From: JBBTQS01 sp964627055
GTDB taxonomy: Bacteria; Patescibacteriota; Patescibacteriia; Magasanikbacterales; JBBTQS01
DNA: 64,000 nt
Assembly (NCBI GenBank): GCA_964627055.1
Contig: CAZVGV010000004.1
Location: forward strand, 15,862-79,861
Direction: 5' to 3'
Below are positions 26,862 to 34,955 of the stretch, piece after piece. The translations under genes and the position numbers were made by a program. Under the pieces are notes generated by a model. It saw nothing but the letters and a program-made list of their open reading frames with translations, searched no databases and was not told the origin of the DNA. Each line of letters starts with the position of its first letter. Within the stretch, counting starts at the first letter, position 1.

Positions 26862-26909
26862 AGCCCCGATCAGGGTAGGGCTGATTTGTGATAGTTTTAC
26901 TTGATTTCT

Positions 26910-29606
26910 ATGATGAAACTTCTCTCAAAGATTTTTGGCGATGCAAATGAACGAACAGTACGGGCGTTGCGCGAAGTAGCTGAACAAGTTACGACGCACG
27001 AGTCAGGAATGCAGGCACTTGGTGACGAAGCATTGCGTGCAAAGACTGCGGAGTTCCGCGAGCGACTTGCAAGCGGCACGTCGGTAGATGATTTGTTGCC
27101 TGAGGCATTTGCAGTGGTTCGTGAGGCAGCGCGTCGCGTATTGGGACAGCGGCACTACGATGTGCAGCTCATGGGTGGTATTGTGCTGCACCGTGGGCAG
27201 ATTGCGGAAATGCGTACAGGTGAAGGTAAGACGCTTACGTCCACGCTTCCTGCATATCTCAACGCACTCACCGGAAAGGGTGTACATGTGGTGACGGTGA
27301 ACGATTACCTCGCACGTCGTGACGCTGTGTGGATGGGTCGCGTCTTTGATTTTCTAGGAATGAGTGTCGGTATTATTCAGAACCAGCAGGTGAGCTTTGT
27401 ATTTGATCCAACCTTTGAGAGTACACAACCAGAGGATGCTGGATTGCGCCCGTCGTCACGTCAGGAGTCGTACCAGTGTGATATCACCTATGGTACGAAT
27501 AATGAATTTGGATTCGATTATTTGCGTGACAACATGGTGCAAGATACGGCGCACATGGTGCAGCGACCGTTCTCCTTCGCGATTGTAGATGAGCTTGATT
27601 CGATTCTCATTGATGAGGCGCGAACCCCACTGATTATTTCCGCGCCTGCAGCTGATGCGAGCGAAGAGTATTACAAGTATGCAGCGCTCGCAGCCAAGCT
27701 CACACCTGAAGAAGACTTCAAGGTAGATGAGAAGTTGCGCGCTGCAACGTTCACTGACGCCGGCATTGCGAAGATGGAGCAGTGGCTTGGTATTGAGAAC
27801 CTCTACGCAGATGGTGGAACGCGTGCAGCGCATTTTGCTGAATCTGCGCTCAAGGCACGTGCGCTTTTCCATCGTGACAAGGAATACGTTGTACGTGAAG
27901 GTGAAATTGTGATTGTTGACGAGTTCACCGGTCGCATGATGTTCGGTCGTCGTTATAATCAGGGATTACACCAAGCGATTGAAGCGAAGGAAGGTGTGAA
28001 GATTCAGCAGGAGAGCCAGACATTGGGTACTGTGACGTTCCAGAATTACTTCCGACTCTATCCGAAACTCGGTGGTATGACAGGTACTGCCATGACCGAG
28101 GCAGAGGAGTTCCACAAGATCTACAAACTCGAAGTGGTGGTGATTCCGACCCATCGCGACAATGTTCGTGTGGACCATCAGGATTTGATTTACAAGACTG
28201 AGGAAGCGAAGATCCGCGCAGTGATCGCAGATGTGAAGGCGCGACATGAGAAAGGGCAGCCCGTGCTCATCGGTACGATCTCGATCGAGAAGAACGAAGT
28301 GCTGTCGTTGTTATTGGAGCAGCAGGGAGTGCCGCATCAAATGCTCAACGCGAAGAACCACCAGCGCGAAGCAGAAATTATCGCACAGGCAGGTCGTCGC
28401 GGTGCCGTGACACTTGCAACGAATATGGCTGGTCGTGGTGTGGATATTATTCTTGGCGGTAACCCACCAGACGTGGACGAGGCGCGAGCAGTGCGTGAAC
28501 TTGGTGGTCTCTATGTGATCGGTACTGAACGTCATGAATCACGACGTATTGATAACCAGTTGCGTGGTCGCGCTGGTCGTCAGGGAGATCCTGGTGAAAC
28601 ACAGTTTTATGTTTCTACTGAGGATGATCTCATGCGTATTTTTGCGGGAGATCGCATGAAGAACATGATGGAGCGGTTGAAGTTGCCTGATGACACTCCG
28701 ATTTCGCATCCGTTTATTTCTAAGGCACTTGAGAATGCGCAGAAGAAGGTCGAAGGCAATAACTTCGATACACGTAAGCATTTGCTTGAATACGATGATG
28801 TGCTTAACAAGCATCGTGAAGTATTCTATCGCCGTCGCCGCGAAGTACTTGCGGCTGCACAGGCAGATGATGCTGCATTGGATGTATTGGTGCAGACCAT
28901 GATGCAGGATGAAGTTCGCACGACCGTTGAGGAATTTACCATGAGTGAGCAGGCGAGTGACTGGAATCGCGAGTCATTGACTGCAGCACTGCAATTGCTG
29001 GAGAGCTCGGCAGACGAGATTGTGCGCGCAGCATGGGACAATCCGACACTTACCCCAGAAGCAACACGCGAACAAATCATTGCACAGTTACAGGAACGTT
29101 TGTTGAGTCGTCATCGTGCGCTTGTAGCTTCCATGGAGCCGCACGTGGTACGTGATATGGAACGATCGATTGTATTGCGTGCGATGGATGCGCTGTGGGT
29201 TGAACATCTTGAGGCGGTGGATCAGGTACGAACTGGTATTGGTTTGCAAGGGTATGGCCAGCGTGATCCGTTGGTTGAATATCGACGTGAGACACATCGT
29301 CTCTTCACGATGCTCATGACGCTCATTCGTCGGGATAGTGTATTGGCTCTCGCACAGGTACGTGGTGCTGTGCAGTCCTATCAGGGAATGCTGGAGACCC
29401 GCAAGGTCCAGCTTTCTGGCGCTGCAAAGACAATGCAGGAAATACCAGCAGGCTCCGCAGACGGCCAGCTCATGGAATCAACACTTGGTGCAGCACAGGT
29501 TGCTGTCTCATCACTCTCACCAGTAGAAGCAGGGGACAAGCAAGGTCGCAATGAACCATGTCATTGTGGTTCTGGCAAAAAGTTCAAGAAGTGCCATGGG
29601 AAGTAG
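26910..29606 (+). CDS. secA: Preprotein translocase ATPase SecA
   Basis: 898 residues. Walker A MRTGEGKTLTS, the DEAD-like VDELDSILIDEARTPLIIS, the TNMAGRGVDIILGGNP motif and QLRGRAGRQGDPG are all present. The C-terminal zinc-binding tail GRNEPCHCGSGKKFKKCHGK (SEC-C) is intact. A 30-40-residue acidic/Ala-rich linker precedes the tail. An upstream TTG at 26901 is possible, but the ATG at 26910 matches the usual N-terminus. It drives protein export through SecYEG and is the last recognisable host gene before the phage region. Confidence 0.96.
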   Translation: MMKLLSKIFGDANERTVRALREVAEQVTTHESGMQALGDEALRAKTAEFRERLASGTSVDDLLPEAFAVVREAARRVLGQRHYDVQLMGGIVLHRGQIAEMRTGEGKTLTSTLPAYLNALTGKGVHVVTVNDYLARRDAVWMGRVFDFLGMSVGIIQNQQVSFVFDPTFESTQPEDAGLRPSSRQESYQCDITYGTNNEFGFDYLRDNMVQDTAHMVQRPFSFAIVDELDSILIDEARTPLIISAPAADASEEYYKYAALAAKLTPEEDFKVDEKLRAATFTDAGIAKMEQWLGIENLYADGGTRAAHFAESALKARALFHRDKEYVVREGEIVIVDEFTGRMMFGRRYNQGLHQAIEAKEGVKIQQESQTLGTVTFQNYFRLYPKLGGMTGTAMTEAEEFHKIYKLEVVVIPTHRDNVRVDHQDLIYKTEEAKIRAVIADVKARHEKGQPVLIGTISIEKNEVLSLLLEQQGVPHQMLNAKNHQREAEIIAQAGRRGAVTLATNMAGRGVDIILGGNPPDVDEARAVRELGGLYVIGTERHESRRIDNQLRGRAGRQGDPGETQFYVSTEDDLMRIFAGDRMKNMMERLKLPDDTPISHPFISKALENAQKKVEGNNFDTRKHLLEYDDVLNKHREVFYRRRREVLAAAQADDAALDVLVQTMMQDEVRTTVEEFTMSEQASDWNRESLTAALQLLESSADEIVRAAWDNPTLTPEATREQIIAQLQERLLSRHRALVASMEPHVVRDMERSIVLRAMDALWVEHLEAVDQVRTGIGLQGYGQRDPLVEYRRETHRLFTMLMTLIRRDSVLALAQVRGAVQSYQGMLETRKVQLSGAAKTMQEIPAGSADGQLMESTLGAAQVAVSSLSPVEAGDKQGRNEPCHCGSGKKFKKCHGK

Positions 29607-29653
29607 GAGCTGACAAATAGAGCCGTTTCCGTCCGCAAACTGCGGATAAAGGG

Positions 29654-29690
29654 AAAAACCCCGTGCAATGAGCACGGGGTTTTTCTATGC
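29654..29690 (+). terminator. secA terminator
   Basis: AAAACCCCGTGC pairs with GCACGGGGTTTT around loop AATGA and is followed by TCT. It marks the end of the host block. Confidence 0.88.
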
Positions 29691-29787
29691 CAAAATCCCG
29701 ATCTCGAAAAATTAACACTGCTCGTCGAAGGTCGAGGTACGCGGCACCAGAGTCCGCAAGCTTACAAAAGTTGACACAACACCGAGT

Positions 29788-30048
29788 ATGAAAAACATCA
29801 CACAAGTGAAGAAAAGCATACGCGAGGAAGTTCGCGGGAAGGTCATGAAGGAGCGAATCCGAGCGGCAGCCGAAAGTCTGGCAAAAGACCTCGGAGACGA
29901 TATCGCCGATGAGGTCGGCAACCTGACCGGAAAGCTGACCATTGACTTCATGGACGACGGATCAGAGATCGAGTCGGAGCTGACGGGCTACGCATTCGAT
30001 CAGATCAACGACGCCCTTCTCGGTGAGGTCAAAAAACAACTGAGATGA
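29788..30048 (+). CDS. Small phage early protein, unknown function
   Basis: 86 residues, charged and mostly helical by pattern. No recognised domain. A TTGACA string at about 29773 lies just upstream, too close to the ATG to be its -35 box with normal geometry. The stop overlaps the next start by 4 nt (ATGA), so it opens an operon of small early genes. Confidence 0.6.
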   Translation: MKNITQVKKSIREEVRGKVMKERIRAAAESLAKDLGDDIADEVGNLTGKLTIDFMDDGSEIESELTGYAFDQINDALLGEVKKQLR

Positions 30049-30293
30049 CCACGGGTCGAAATGCATATTACGAGCTGATGGAACGCTACGGCGGAGACAT
30101 TAAAAAAGCCTCCAAAGCAGAATTCCAGCAAGCAGCACTACGAAGCCCTAGCAGTCCGGCTATCGCACTCTACGAAGCAAGCAGGCAATTCGAGAAAGAC
30201 TATCCTCGACTGGTCTGCACGGATCGCAAAGGGCTGGGATGCGACGACGAACGGTGCTACTGCAACGACCCCGACGAGCAACCAAACGTATGA
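30045..30293 (+). CDS. Small phage early protein with C-terminal cysteines
   Basis: 82 residues, unknown family. The C-terminal part has four cysteines (VCTDRKGLGCDDERCYC) that could bind a metal. It overlaps its upstream and downstream neighbours by 4 nt each, which indicates translational coupling. Confidence 0.6.
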   Translation: MTTGRNAYYELMERYGGDIKKASKAEFQQAALRSPSSPAIALYEASRQFEKDYPRLVCTDRKGLGCDDERCYCNDPDEQPNV

Positions 30294-30481
30294 ACGCAAT
30301 CACTTACGAGCAAGCGAAGAAAACCTTCACCATAGCATCCGAAGCCATCGCCTTTCTGGTGACCATCGACATGCTAATCCTCTTCGCATCGCTCGCCCAA
30401 ATCATGGTGGAGGGCCAGACCGGACATTGGAGTCCATTCTGGCGGGTACAAGCGGACATGGTGTTGAGACTCTTCACATGA
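30290..30481 (+). CDS. Small single-pass membrane protein
   Basis: 63 residues from the ATG at 30290, which overlaps the previous stop as ATGA. One hydrophobic helix spans about residues 19-37 (AIAFLVTIDMLILFASLAQI). No family recognised. A longer in-frame start lies inside the preceding gene and was not used. Confidence 0.55.
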   Translation: MNAITYEQAKKTFTIASEAIAFLVTIDMLILFASLAQIMVEGQTGHWSPFWRVQADMVLRLFT

Positions 30482-30801
30482 GAGATCTCAAACCGACCCG
30501 CACGGTCACTTATCGCAGGTACGGAACCCCGGCGGTGATCCTCGAAGGGAAATGGCTAACGGATCGCTACAGGCTAAAGATAGGTGACCAGATCGACGTA
30601 GAGTTCCTACCAAAAGAAATACGGCTCCGGAAGTCGAACCGGGCCGCTCAGAAAAAGAAAATCCCCCCGAAGGGAGATGATCAGCAAACTAATTATATCA
30701 ATCCACCTTCGGGCAAGTCAAATAATAATTATGAACAACCAAGCACAACCAACAGCAACGAGAGTGCGGCCGAGAGAAGCAGCGAAGGAAACGATAGATA
30801 A
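30478..30801 (+). CDS. SymE-like / AbrB-fold protein
   Basis: 107 residues from the ATG at 30478, overlapping the previous stop by 4 nt. Residues 8-50 (TPAVILEGKWL ... KIGDQIDVEFLPKEIRL) follow the SymE pattern of xIxLxGKWLxxxGFxIGDxVxV, a small AbrB-like beta fold. The C-terminal half is low-complexity and rich in Asn, Ser and Pro. In E. coli SymE is an SOS-linked, nucleoid-condensing toxin; a role in a phage early operon is not known. It overlaps the start of the next gene by 71 nt in another frame. Confidence 0.65.
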   Translation: MRDLKPTRTVTYRRYGTPAVILEGKWLTDRYRLKIGDQIDVEFLPKEIRLRKSNRAAQKKKIPPKGDDQQTNYINPPSGKSNNNYEQPSTTNSNESAAERSSEGNDR

Positions 30802-31981
30802 CTTCTTCGCTCCGATCGGCAACACCAAGCCCTACTTCAAAGCAGCCTTCCAAGGCTTCGCGGGTAGCGGCAAAACATACACCGCAGCGCAGGTCGCGGT
30901 CGGACTGCACAAGCGGATAGGATCAAAAAAACCGATCGTAATCTTCGACACCGAACAAGCATCAAAATTCCTTAAGCCGCTTTTTGCGGAAGCAGGGATC
31001 GAAGTGCTCGTCCGCGAATCGAAGTCACTAGCCGACCTACGGCAGACGATGGAAAAGATGCGCTCAGGAATATCAGACATCCTTCTCATCGATTCAATCT
31101 CGCACGTATGGGAAGGGTTCTTACAAGCCTACGCAGAAAAGGTTCACCGGACACGCCTGGAATTCCAGGACTGGGGAATAATTAAACCAACATGGAAACG
31201 AGAATTCTCCGACCCATTCGTAAGCGACGGATACCACGCGATTTTTACCGGCCGCGCTGGATACGAGTACGACAACGAAAAGAATGCCGACACCGGCAAA
31301 CGCGAAATCTTCAAGTCTGGAATCAAGATGAAAGTCGAAGGCGAAACCGCCTATGAGCCGGACATGCTCGTCCTCATGGAGCGCTTCGAAGAAGTGCTCG
31401 GAGACGACAAGAAGGTCTGGCGCGAAGCGACGGTCATCAAAGATCGCAGCACATTGCTCGACGGACAAACCTACAAAAATCCGAGCTACGAAAACTTCGC
31501 CCCGGCGGTAGAAGCCTTGCTCGATGACCCAATCCCAAGGGATACGGTGGTCATGCCGGAATCAGACACTGGGCTGCTCTTCCGCACTGAGGAAGAAAAA
31601 GCCGAGTGGCGCAGAGAGCGCGACAAATGGATGGAGGAACTGGACGGTCTCCTTATCCGCATCGCACCGGGCGCAGTCGGCCGAGATAAGCAACTGAAGC
31701 TCGATCTGCTGGATCGAGTATTCGGAACGACCTCAATGACAGCAATCGGCGAGCTCCGGCCCGAACGCCTAGCCGACGGCTATAAGAAGCTGGGCCTCGA
31801 AGCCGTGTCGATGGGCATCGCAGAAATTGTAGAACTCCCGGATGGGCGCAAGCGCCTAGTCTCAAAGTTGCCTCCTAACGGCAACGGGAATGGAAACGGA
31901 AATGGGAATGGGCATGCCCACACCGAAGAAAAGTCGACGCCCGCTCCAGCACCCGCAAAAAAGGGAGCTAAGAAAAAGTAA
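30731..31981 (+). CDS. Phage RecA-like (Sak4-type) AAA ATPase
   Basis: 416 residues. Walker A GFAGSGKTYTA near residue 42 and Walker B DILLIDSISHVWEG near residue 117 are clear; YHAIFTGRAGYEY follows as a sensor-like strand. The layout resembles phage Sak4/RecA-core single-strand annealing ATPases. The C-terminal 50 residues contain a Gly-Asn repeat (GNGNGNGNG) and a Lys-rich tail, a likely flexible binding tail. The start at 30731 places the P-loop at the usual distance. It should act in phage recombination or replication. Confidence 0.8.
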   Translation: MNNQAQPTATRVRPREAAKETIDNFFAPIGNTKPYFKAAFQGFAGSGKTYTAAQVAVGLHKRIGSKKPIVIFDTEQASKFLKPLFAEAGIEVLVRESKSLADLRQTMEKMRSGISDILLIDSISHVWEGFLQAYAEKVHRTRLEFQDWGIIKPTWKREFSDPFVSDGYHAIFTGRAGYEYDNEKNADTGKREIFKSGIKMKVEGETAYEPDMLVLMERFEEVLGDDKKVWREATVIKDRSTLLDGQTYKNPSYENFAPAVEALLDDPIPRDTVVMPESDTGLLFRTEEEKAEWRRERDKWMEELDGLLIRIAPGAVGRDKQLKLDLLDRVFGTTSMTAIGELRPERLADGYKKLGLEAVSMGIAEIVELPDGRKRLVSKLPPNGNGNGNGNGNGHAHTEEKSTPAPAPAKKGAKKK

Positions 31982-31990
31982 CCAGCGTTA

Positions 31991-32040
31991 GCTTCCGACT
32001 CTGCCCTCATCGCGGAAGCGTGAGGTCAGAGATCGGAAGC
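31991..32040 (+). ncRNA. 21-bp GNRA hairpin in an intergenic leader (copy 1)
   Basis: Helices GCTTCCGA/TCGGAAGC, CTCTG/CAGAG, CCTCA/TGAGG and CGC/GCG are stacked around a GGAA tetraloop, with one C-T mismatch and small bulges. There is no T-run after it, so it is not a terminator. It ends 21 nt before the next start codon. A second copy at 32717-32767 has the same plan with paired base changes. Confidence 0.8.
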
Positions 32041-32061
32041 CGACAAAGGATCAAACATCTT

Positions 32062-32436
32062 ATGGGAATAGACATCTACGCGCGCTGGAAAGACCAGACG
32101 CCAAAGCAAAAGAAAAAGCAGATCACTGGATTCTCAGTGGAGCACGGCAACGTCGGCTATCTGCGTGAAGCGTATCGGGGAGAACACTTCGCAACGCGAT
32201 ACCTATGCCGCGAAGCCTTCGGAAAAGGTAACGAAGCAAAAATCCCAGCCAAACTTCTACGCGAACGATTGCCAAGAACTCTCGAAGTGGTCGAGCAACG
32301 AGAGCGAACAATTTATAAGCAAACGGATCAAAAGAAAATCGACAAAGTGAAGCAAAGCTTTGTGGACTTCGTGGATCTCTGCGAACAGAAAGAGAAAGAA
32401 ACCGGAGAGCCATGCACGATCGTCGCCAACTACTAA
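32062..32436 (+). CDS. Conserved phage-type protein of unknown function (MGIDIYARW family)
   Basis: 124 residues starting MGIDIYARWK, then KQITGFSVEHGNVGYLREAYRG and a charged helical C-terminus. I recall this N-terminal pattern from many hypothetical phage and bacterial proteins, but no function is established to my knowledge. The start at 32062 lies 21 nt after a strong hairpin. Confidence 0.65.
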   Translation: MGIDIYARWKDQTPKQKKKQITGFSVEHGNVGYLREAYRGEHFATRYLCREAFGKGNEAKIPAKLLRERLPRTLEVVEQRERTIYKQTDQKKIDKVKQSFVDFVDLCEQKEKETGEPCTIVANY

Positions 32437-32438
32437 CC

Positions 32439-32714
32439 ATGAAATACGCATTCAATCTCGAATGGAATGAGCTTCCGGAAGAACTAAGGGAAGCAAAAGT
32501 CCGGGAGTACATCCTCGCCGGAGACAAGCGTGACTGTGAAGAATGCGATGGCGTAGGAGAAATTCCTACGGCAATGGAGCGAGGCGACATAAAGACCAGC
32601 AAGCCATGCAGCCACTGCAGTGGAACCGGCCGAGTCAACCCTGACCCGGACGACCTACACCAGCAAGAGGAAGCAGAGGAAGACATCCGAATTCACTTCC
32701 CGATTTACTTCTAA
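32439..32714 (+). CDS. Small DnaJ-type zinc-finger protein
   Basis: 91 residues from the ATG at 32439. The pair CEECDGVGEI and CSHCSGTGRV forms one CxxCxGxG zinc-binding module as in DnaJ. The C-terminal tail is acidic (EEAEEDIRIHF). It starts 2 nt after the previous stop. Such small zinc-ribbon proteins are common in phage early regions; the role is unknown. Confidence 0.7.
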   Translation: MKYAFNLEWNELPEELREAKVREYILAGDKRDCEECDGVGEIPTAMERGDIKTSKPCSHCSGTGRVNPDPDDLHQQEEAEEDIRIHFPIYF

Positions 32715-32716
32715 CG

Positions 32717-32767
32717 GCTCTCGATTCTGTCCTGACCGCGAGAGCGTCAGGCCAGAAATCGGGGAGC
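32717..32767 (+). ncRNA. GNRA hairpin in an intergenic leader (copy 2)
   Basis: Helices GCTC/GAGC, CGAT/ATCG, TTCTG/CAGAA, CCTGA/TCAGG and CGC/GCG close on a GAGA tetraloop. Compared with copy 1 (31991-32040), the C-G pair of CTCTG/CAGAG is T-A, the C-G of CCTCA/TGAGG is G-C and the T-A of GCTT/AAGC is C-G, all compensatory. It ends 24 nt before the RepO-like start. Confidence 0.8.
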
Positions 32768-32791
32768 TGTTTCCCTTTCGCCAACAAAAAC

Positions 32792-33787
32792 ATGGACAAC
32801 GAAACAAACTCAATAATTCCAAACTCGACTCAAATCCCGCACCTCATTATCCGGGAGTGGATGCCACTCCTGAGTGATGTAGAGCTAAGGATTCTTCTTG
32901 TCGTTGCGGATCAAACTCTCGGATGGATTGAAGACCCCGAAACAAAACGCCGAAAAGAGAAAGATTGGATCAGCCAGGGCCAGCTGATGAAGAAAATAAA
33001 CCGGAGCGATCGGGCCATTCAAAACTCACTCAAGAGATTGGTAGACGAGCTAAGAATTATCCAGGCTCACGACGAAGCGGGTGAACTCCTAGACTCACCA
33101 CAAAAGCGCATGAAGTGCGGAGGAAAAATCTTCTATCGCCTGAGTCTTAAACGGCCCCAACAACCCACCCCCGAAGTAAGTTCGGGGGCAGAAAAAACAT
33201 CGAATTTTTCACCTCCCCCGAAAAATCTTCGTGCGAAGAATTTTCGGGCTACAAAAGAAACCGGTATTACAAAAGATAAGTCCTTCGGACAAGCGAGCTT
33301 GGCCCAAGAATTTAAAAAGGATGTGGATAAGCCTGTGGATAAACAAACCGTGCCCACTCGCTACTTTTTCGGAAAGTTCGCTCAGCTCACATGGGGCATC
33401 AGACATACCCGGCCGGTCTTTGTGAAATTTAAAGACGGCAATCTGCTCAAGCATGCGCTGCATCACCTCACAGAATTTCAGCTGGAGCTAGAGCTCGTGT
33501 GGTTTTTACAAAACAAGCCGGAGATGAAGCCGACAATCGGCGCAGCTCTGTGCAAAGAAGTCATCAACGATTTTATACAGGCCAGCTTTAAACAATACGG
33601 CTTCTACAACACCCTTGAGCGCACCGCGCTGCAGTACAGCAAGCGCGATCCGCAACAGGTTCAGGGAGAAGCCGGGGCTATGGTCGAGGCCCTGGAGAAA
33701 TTAAAAGCATCTTTCGGCTGGGGCGTGCGCCAGGAGAAATCCAGCGGCGTCCTGGCTGAAAGAACATTACCCGCGGTCGACGGGTGA
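32792..33787 (+). CDS. Phage replication protein, RepO-like winged helix
   Basis: 331 residues. Residues 15-115 form a winged-helix region (LSDVELRILLVVADQTLGW ... QGQLMKKINRSDRAIQNSLKRLVDELRII) typical of phage O/DnaT-like initiators. A low-complexity Pro/Asn/Lys linker follows (about 125-175). The C-terminal helical domain (about 190-310) may bind the helicase or its loader. It probably recruits host DnaB to a phage origin; no clear iteron cluster was found in or near the gene. Confidence 0.7.
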   Translation: MDNETNSIIPNSTQIPHLIIREWMPLLSDVELRILLVVADQTLGWIEDPETKRRKEKDWISQGQLMKKINRSDRAIQNSLKRLVDELRIIQAHDEAGELLDSPQKRMKCGGKIFYRLSLKRPQQPTPEVSSGAEKTSNFSPPPKNLRAKNFRATKETGITKDKSFGQASLAQEFKKDVDKPVDKQTVPTRYFFGKFAQLTWGIRHTRPVFVKFKDGNLLKHALHHLTEFQLELELVWFLQNKPEMKPTIGAALCKEVINDFIQASFKQYGFYNTLERTALQYSKRDPQQVQGEAGAMVEALEKLKASFGWGVRQEKSSGVLAERTLPAVDG

Positions 33788-33821
33788 TGAGATTAAGAAA
33801 TCTTAAAGTAAATATAAAGCT

Positions 33822-34103
33822 ATGGAACAAGATCAAAACCTCTTAGAGACAATCCTGAAGGCCATCGTCAATCACCCTGAACAGGTTCAGGTGACGAGGC
33901 ATGTGGATGAAATGGGCGTGCTTCTTTCCGCCAAGCTTGGCGAAGGCGATGCGGGAGTCGTGATCGGCAAAGAAGGACGGGCTATCAAAGCCATCCGTTC
34001 GGTCATGAACCTCGTCGGCCGAAGAAGCAAGGCCCGCGTGAGTGTTCGGCTCGACGTGCCGGATCTGCCTCGCAATGCAGGATCAGAATCGGCCACGGCC
34101 TAA
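33822..34103 (+). CDS. KH-domain RNA-binding protein (KhpA/YlqC-like)
   Basis: 93 residues. The KH core motif GVVIGKEGRAIKAIRSVMNLVGRRS contains the GxxG loop (GKEG). The length and N-terminus (LLETILKAIVNHPEQVQVT) match chromosomal KhpA, which usually lies between rpsP and rimM. Here it is embedded among phage genes, so it is probably phage-owned. It would bind phage or host RNA. Confidence 0.85.
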   Translation: MEQDQNLLETILKAIVNHPEQVQVTRHVDEMGVLLSAKLGEGDAGVVIGKEGRAIKAIRSVMNLVGRRSKARVSVRLDVPDLPRNAGSESATA

Positions 34104-34111
34104 CGGCACAT

Positions 34112-34125
34112 CGGCGGTAACGCCG
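34112..34125 (+). ncRNA. Short GTAA-tetraloop hairpin
   Basis: CGGCG-GTAA-CGCCG lies in the 66-nt gap before the next gene. It shares the GNRA loop and the downstream GATCGG-GACAAAG text with the hairpin at 31991, so it may be a reduced third member of that family. Confidence 0.45.
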
Positions 34126-34169
34126 CTACGATCGGGACAAAGACACAAAACCCGTTAATTAAAACAGCT

Positions 34170-34475
34170 ATGAACCGTACCCAAAAAGGAAAAATCATTG
34201 AACAAAAAGCACAGGCCCTTCTTGCTCAAGAAGGCTACTGGATCGAGAAGGCCCGGCGCGCAAAGTTCCAACAGCAAGACCTATTCGGGTGCTGGGACTT
34301 GATGGCTGTCGGCAAAAAAGAGATTCGCTTTATTCAGGTTAGCTCGGAGCGCTTCAGTTCCAGGTCGAGAGCAGACCAAGAGCGAATGCTCGCATTTCCA
34401 AGACCAGTAAATACGACAAAAGAATACTGGCGATGGAATGAAAAGACGGATAAGTTCGAAATCATAACGATATGA
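34170..34475 (+). CDS. Putative PD-(D/E)XK endonuclease / resolvase-like protein
   Basis: 101 residues. The N-terminal helix GKIIEQKAQALLAQEGYWIEK, then LFGCWDLMAVGKKEIRFIQVSS, follows the E ... D ... (E/Q)xK-like order of small Holliday-junction-resolvase folds; the final Lys position reads QVSS, so activity is uncertain. It overlaps the next gene by 4 nt. Confidence 0.55.
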   Translation: MNRTQKGKIIEQKAQALLAQEGYWIEKARRAKFQQQDLFGCWDLMAVGKKEIRFIQVSSERFSSRSRADQERMLAFPRPVNTTKEYWRWNEKTDKFEIITI

Positions 34476-34768
34476 AAACCAGAATAGAAACACTCGAGTC
34501 GATTCACGACTCATTGCTAGAAGAAAAAGTGCGGCTGGAGATTGCGATACGCAACCTTGAAGACCGCGGCGACGATGACGTGGTGATCCCGCGCCTGACC
34601 CCATTCAACATGGAGGGCCAAAAGACCAAGAAAGAACTGGTGGTCGAATATCAGGAGCGGATCGAAAAAGTCGAACACGCCATCTTAACAACTGAAAAAT
34701 TAATTGAAGAAGAACATGACCAGACTCGACAACCCAAAAAAGAATCCGCTGGCACGGAGAAAAAGTAG
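34472..34768 (+). CDS. Coiled-coil phage protein, unknown function
   Basis: 98 residues, almost wholly charged helix with heptads (IETLESIHDSLLEEKVRLEIAIRNLE and later EYQERIEKVEHAILTTEKLIEEE). No domain recognised. It overlaps the upstream gene by 4 nt and the downstream gene by 53 nt. Confidence 0.55.
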   Translation: MKTRIETLESIHDSLLEEKVRLEIAIRNLEDRGDDDVVIPRLTPFNMEGQKTKKELVVEYQERIEKVEHAILTTEKLIEEEHDQTRQPKKESAGTEKK

Positions 34769-34955
34769 ACCTCGGCTTATAGGCGGCGCATACATTCCGG
34801 CCGACCTACTTGCCGAAGCTCAAAAGCGGCGTATTGAAATGGTCGAGCGAGAGATTGCAACGCAGACATACCTCGCCCTTCCACTTCGAAGGCGGGTCTG
34901 GATTCGCATCAAACTGTTCTTCATAAACCTATGGAAAAAAATACGAAGACAATAA
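34716..34955 (+). CDS. Small basic protein, unknown function
   Basis: 79 residues from the ATG at 34716 (an upstream ATG at 34704 is also possible). It is very basic, with a C-terminal amphipathic or membrane-associating segment (VWIRIKLFFINLWKKIRR). The overlap with both neighbours makes the exact start uncertain. Confidence 0.45.
   Translation: MTRLDNPKKNPLARRKSRPRLIGGAYIPADLLAEAQKRRIEMVEREIATQTYLALPLRRRVWIRIKLFFINLWKKIRRQ

Noticed and set aside
1..29606. Recoded TGA (Gly) as in Gracilibacteria/Absconditabacteria
   Set aside because: TGA, TAA and TAG all end genes at family-typical lengths, and no in-frame TGA interrupts the conserved proteins.
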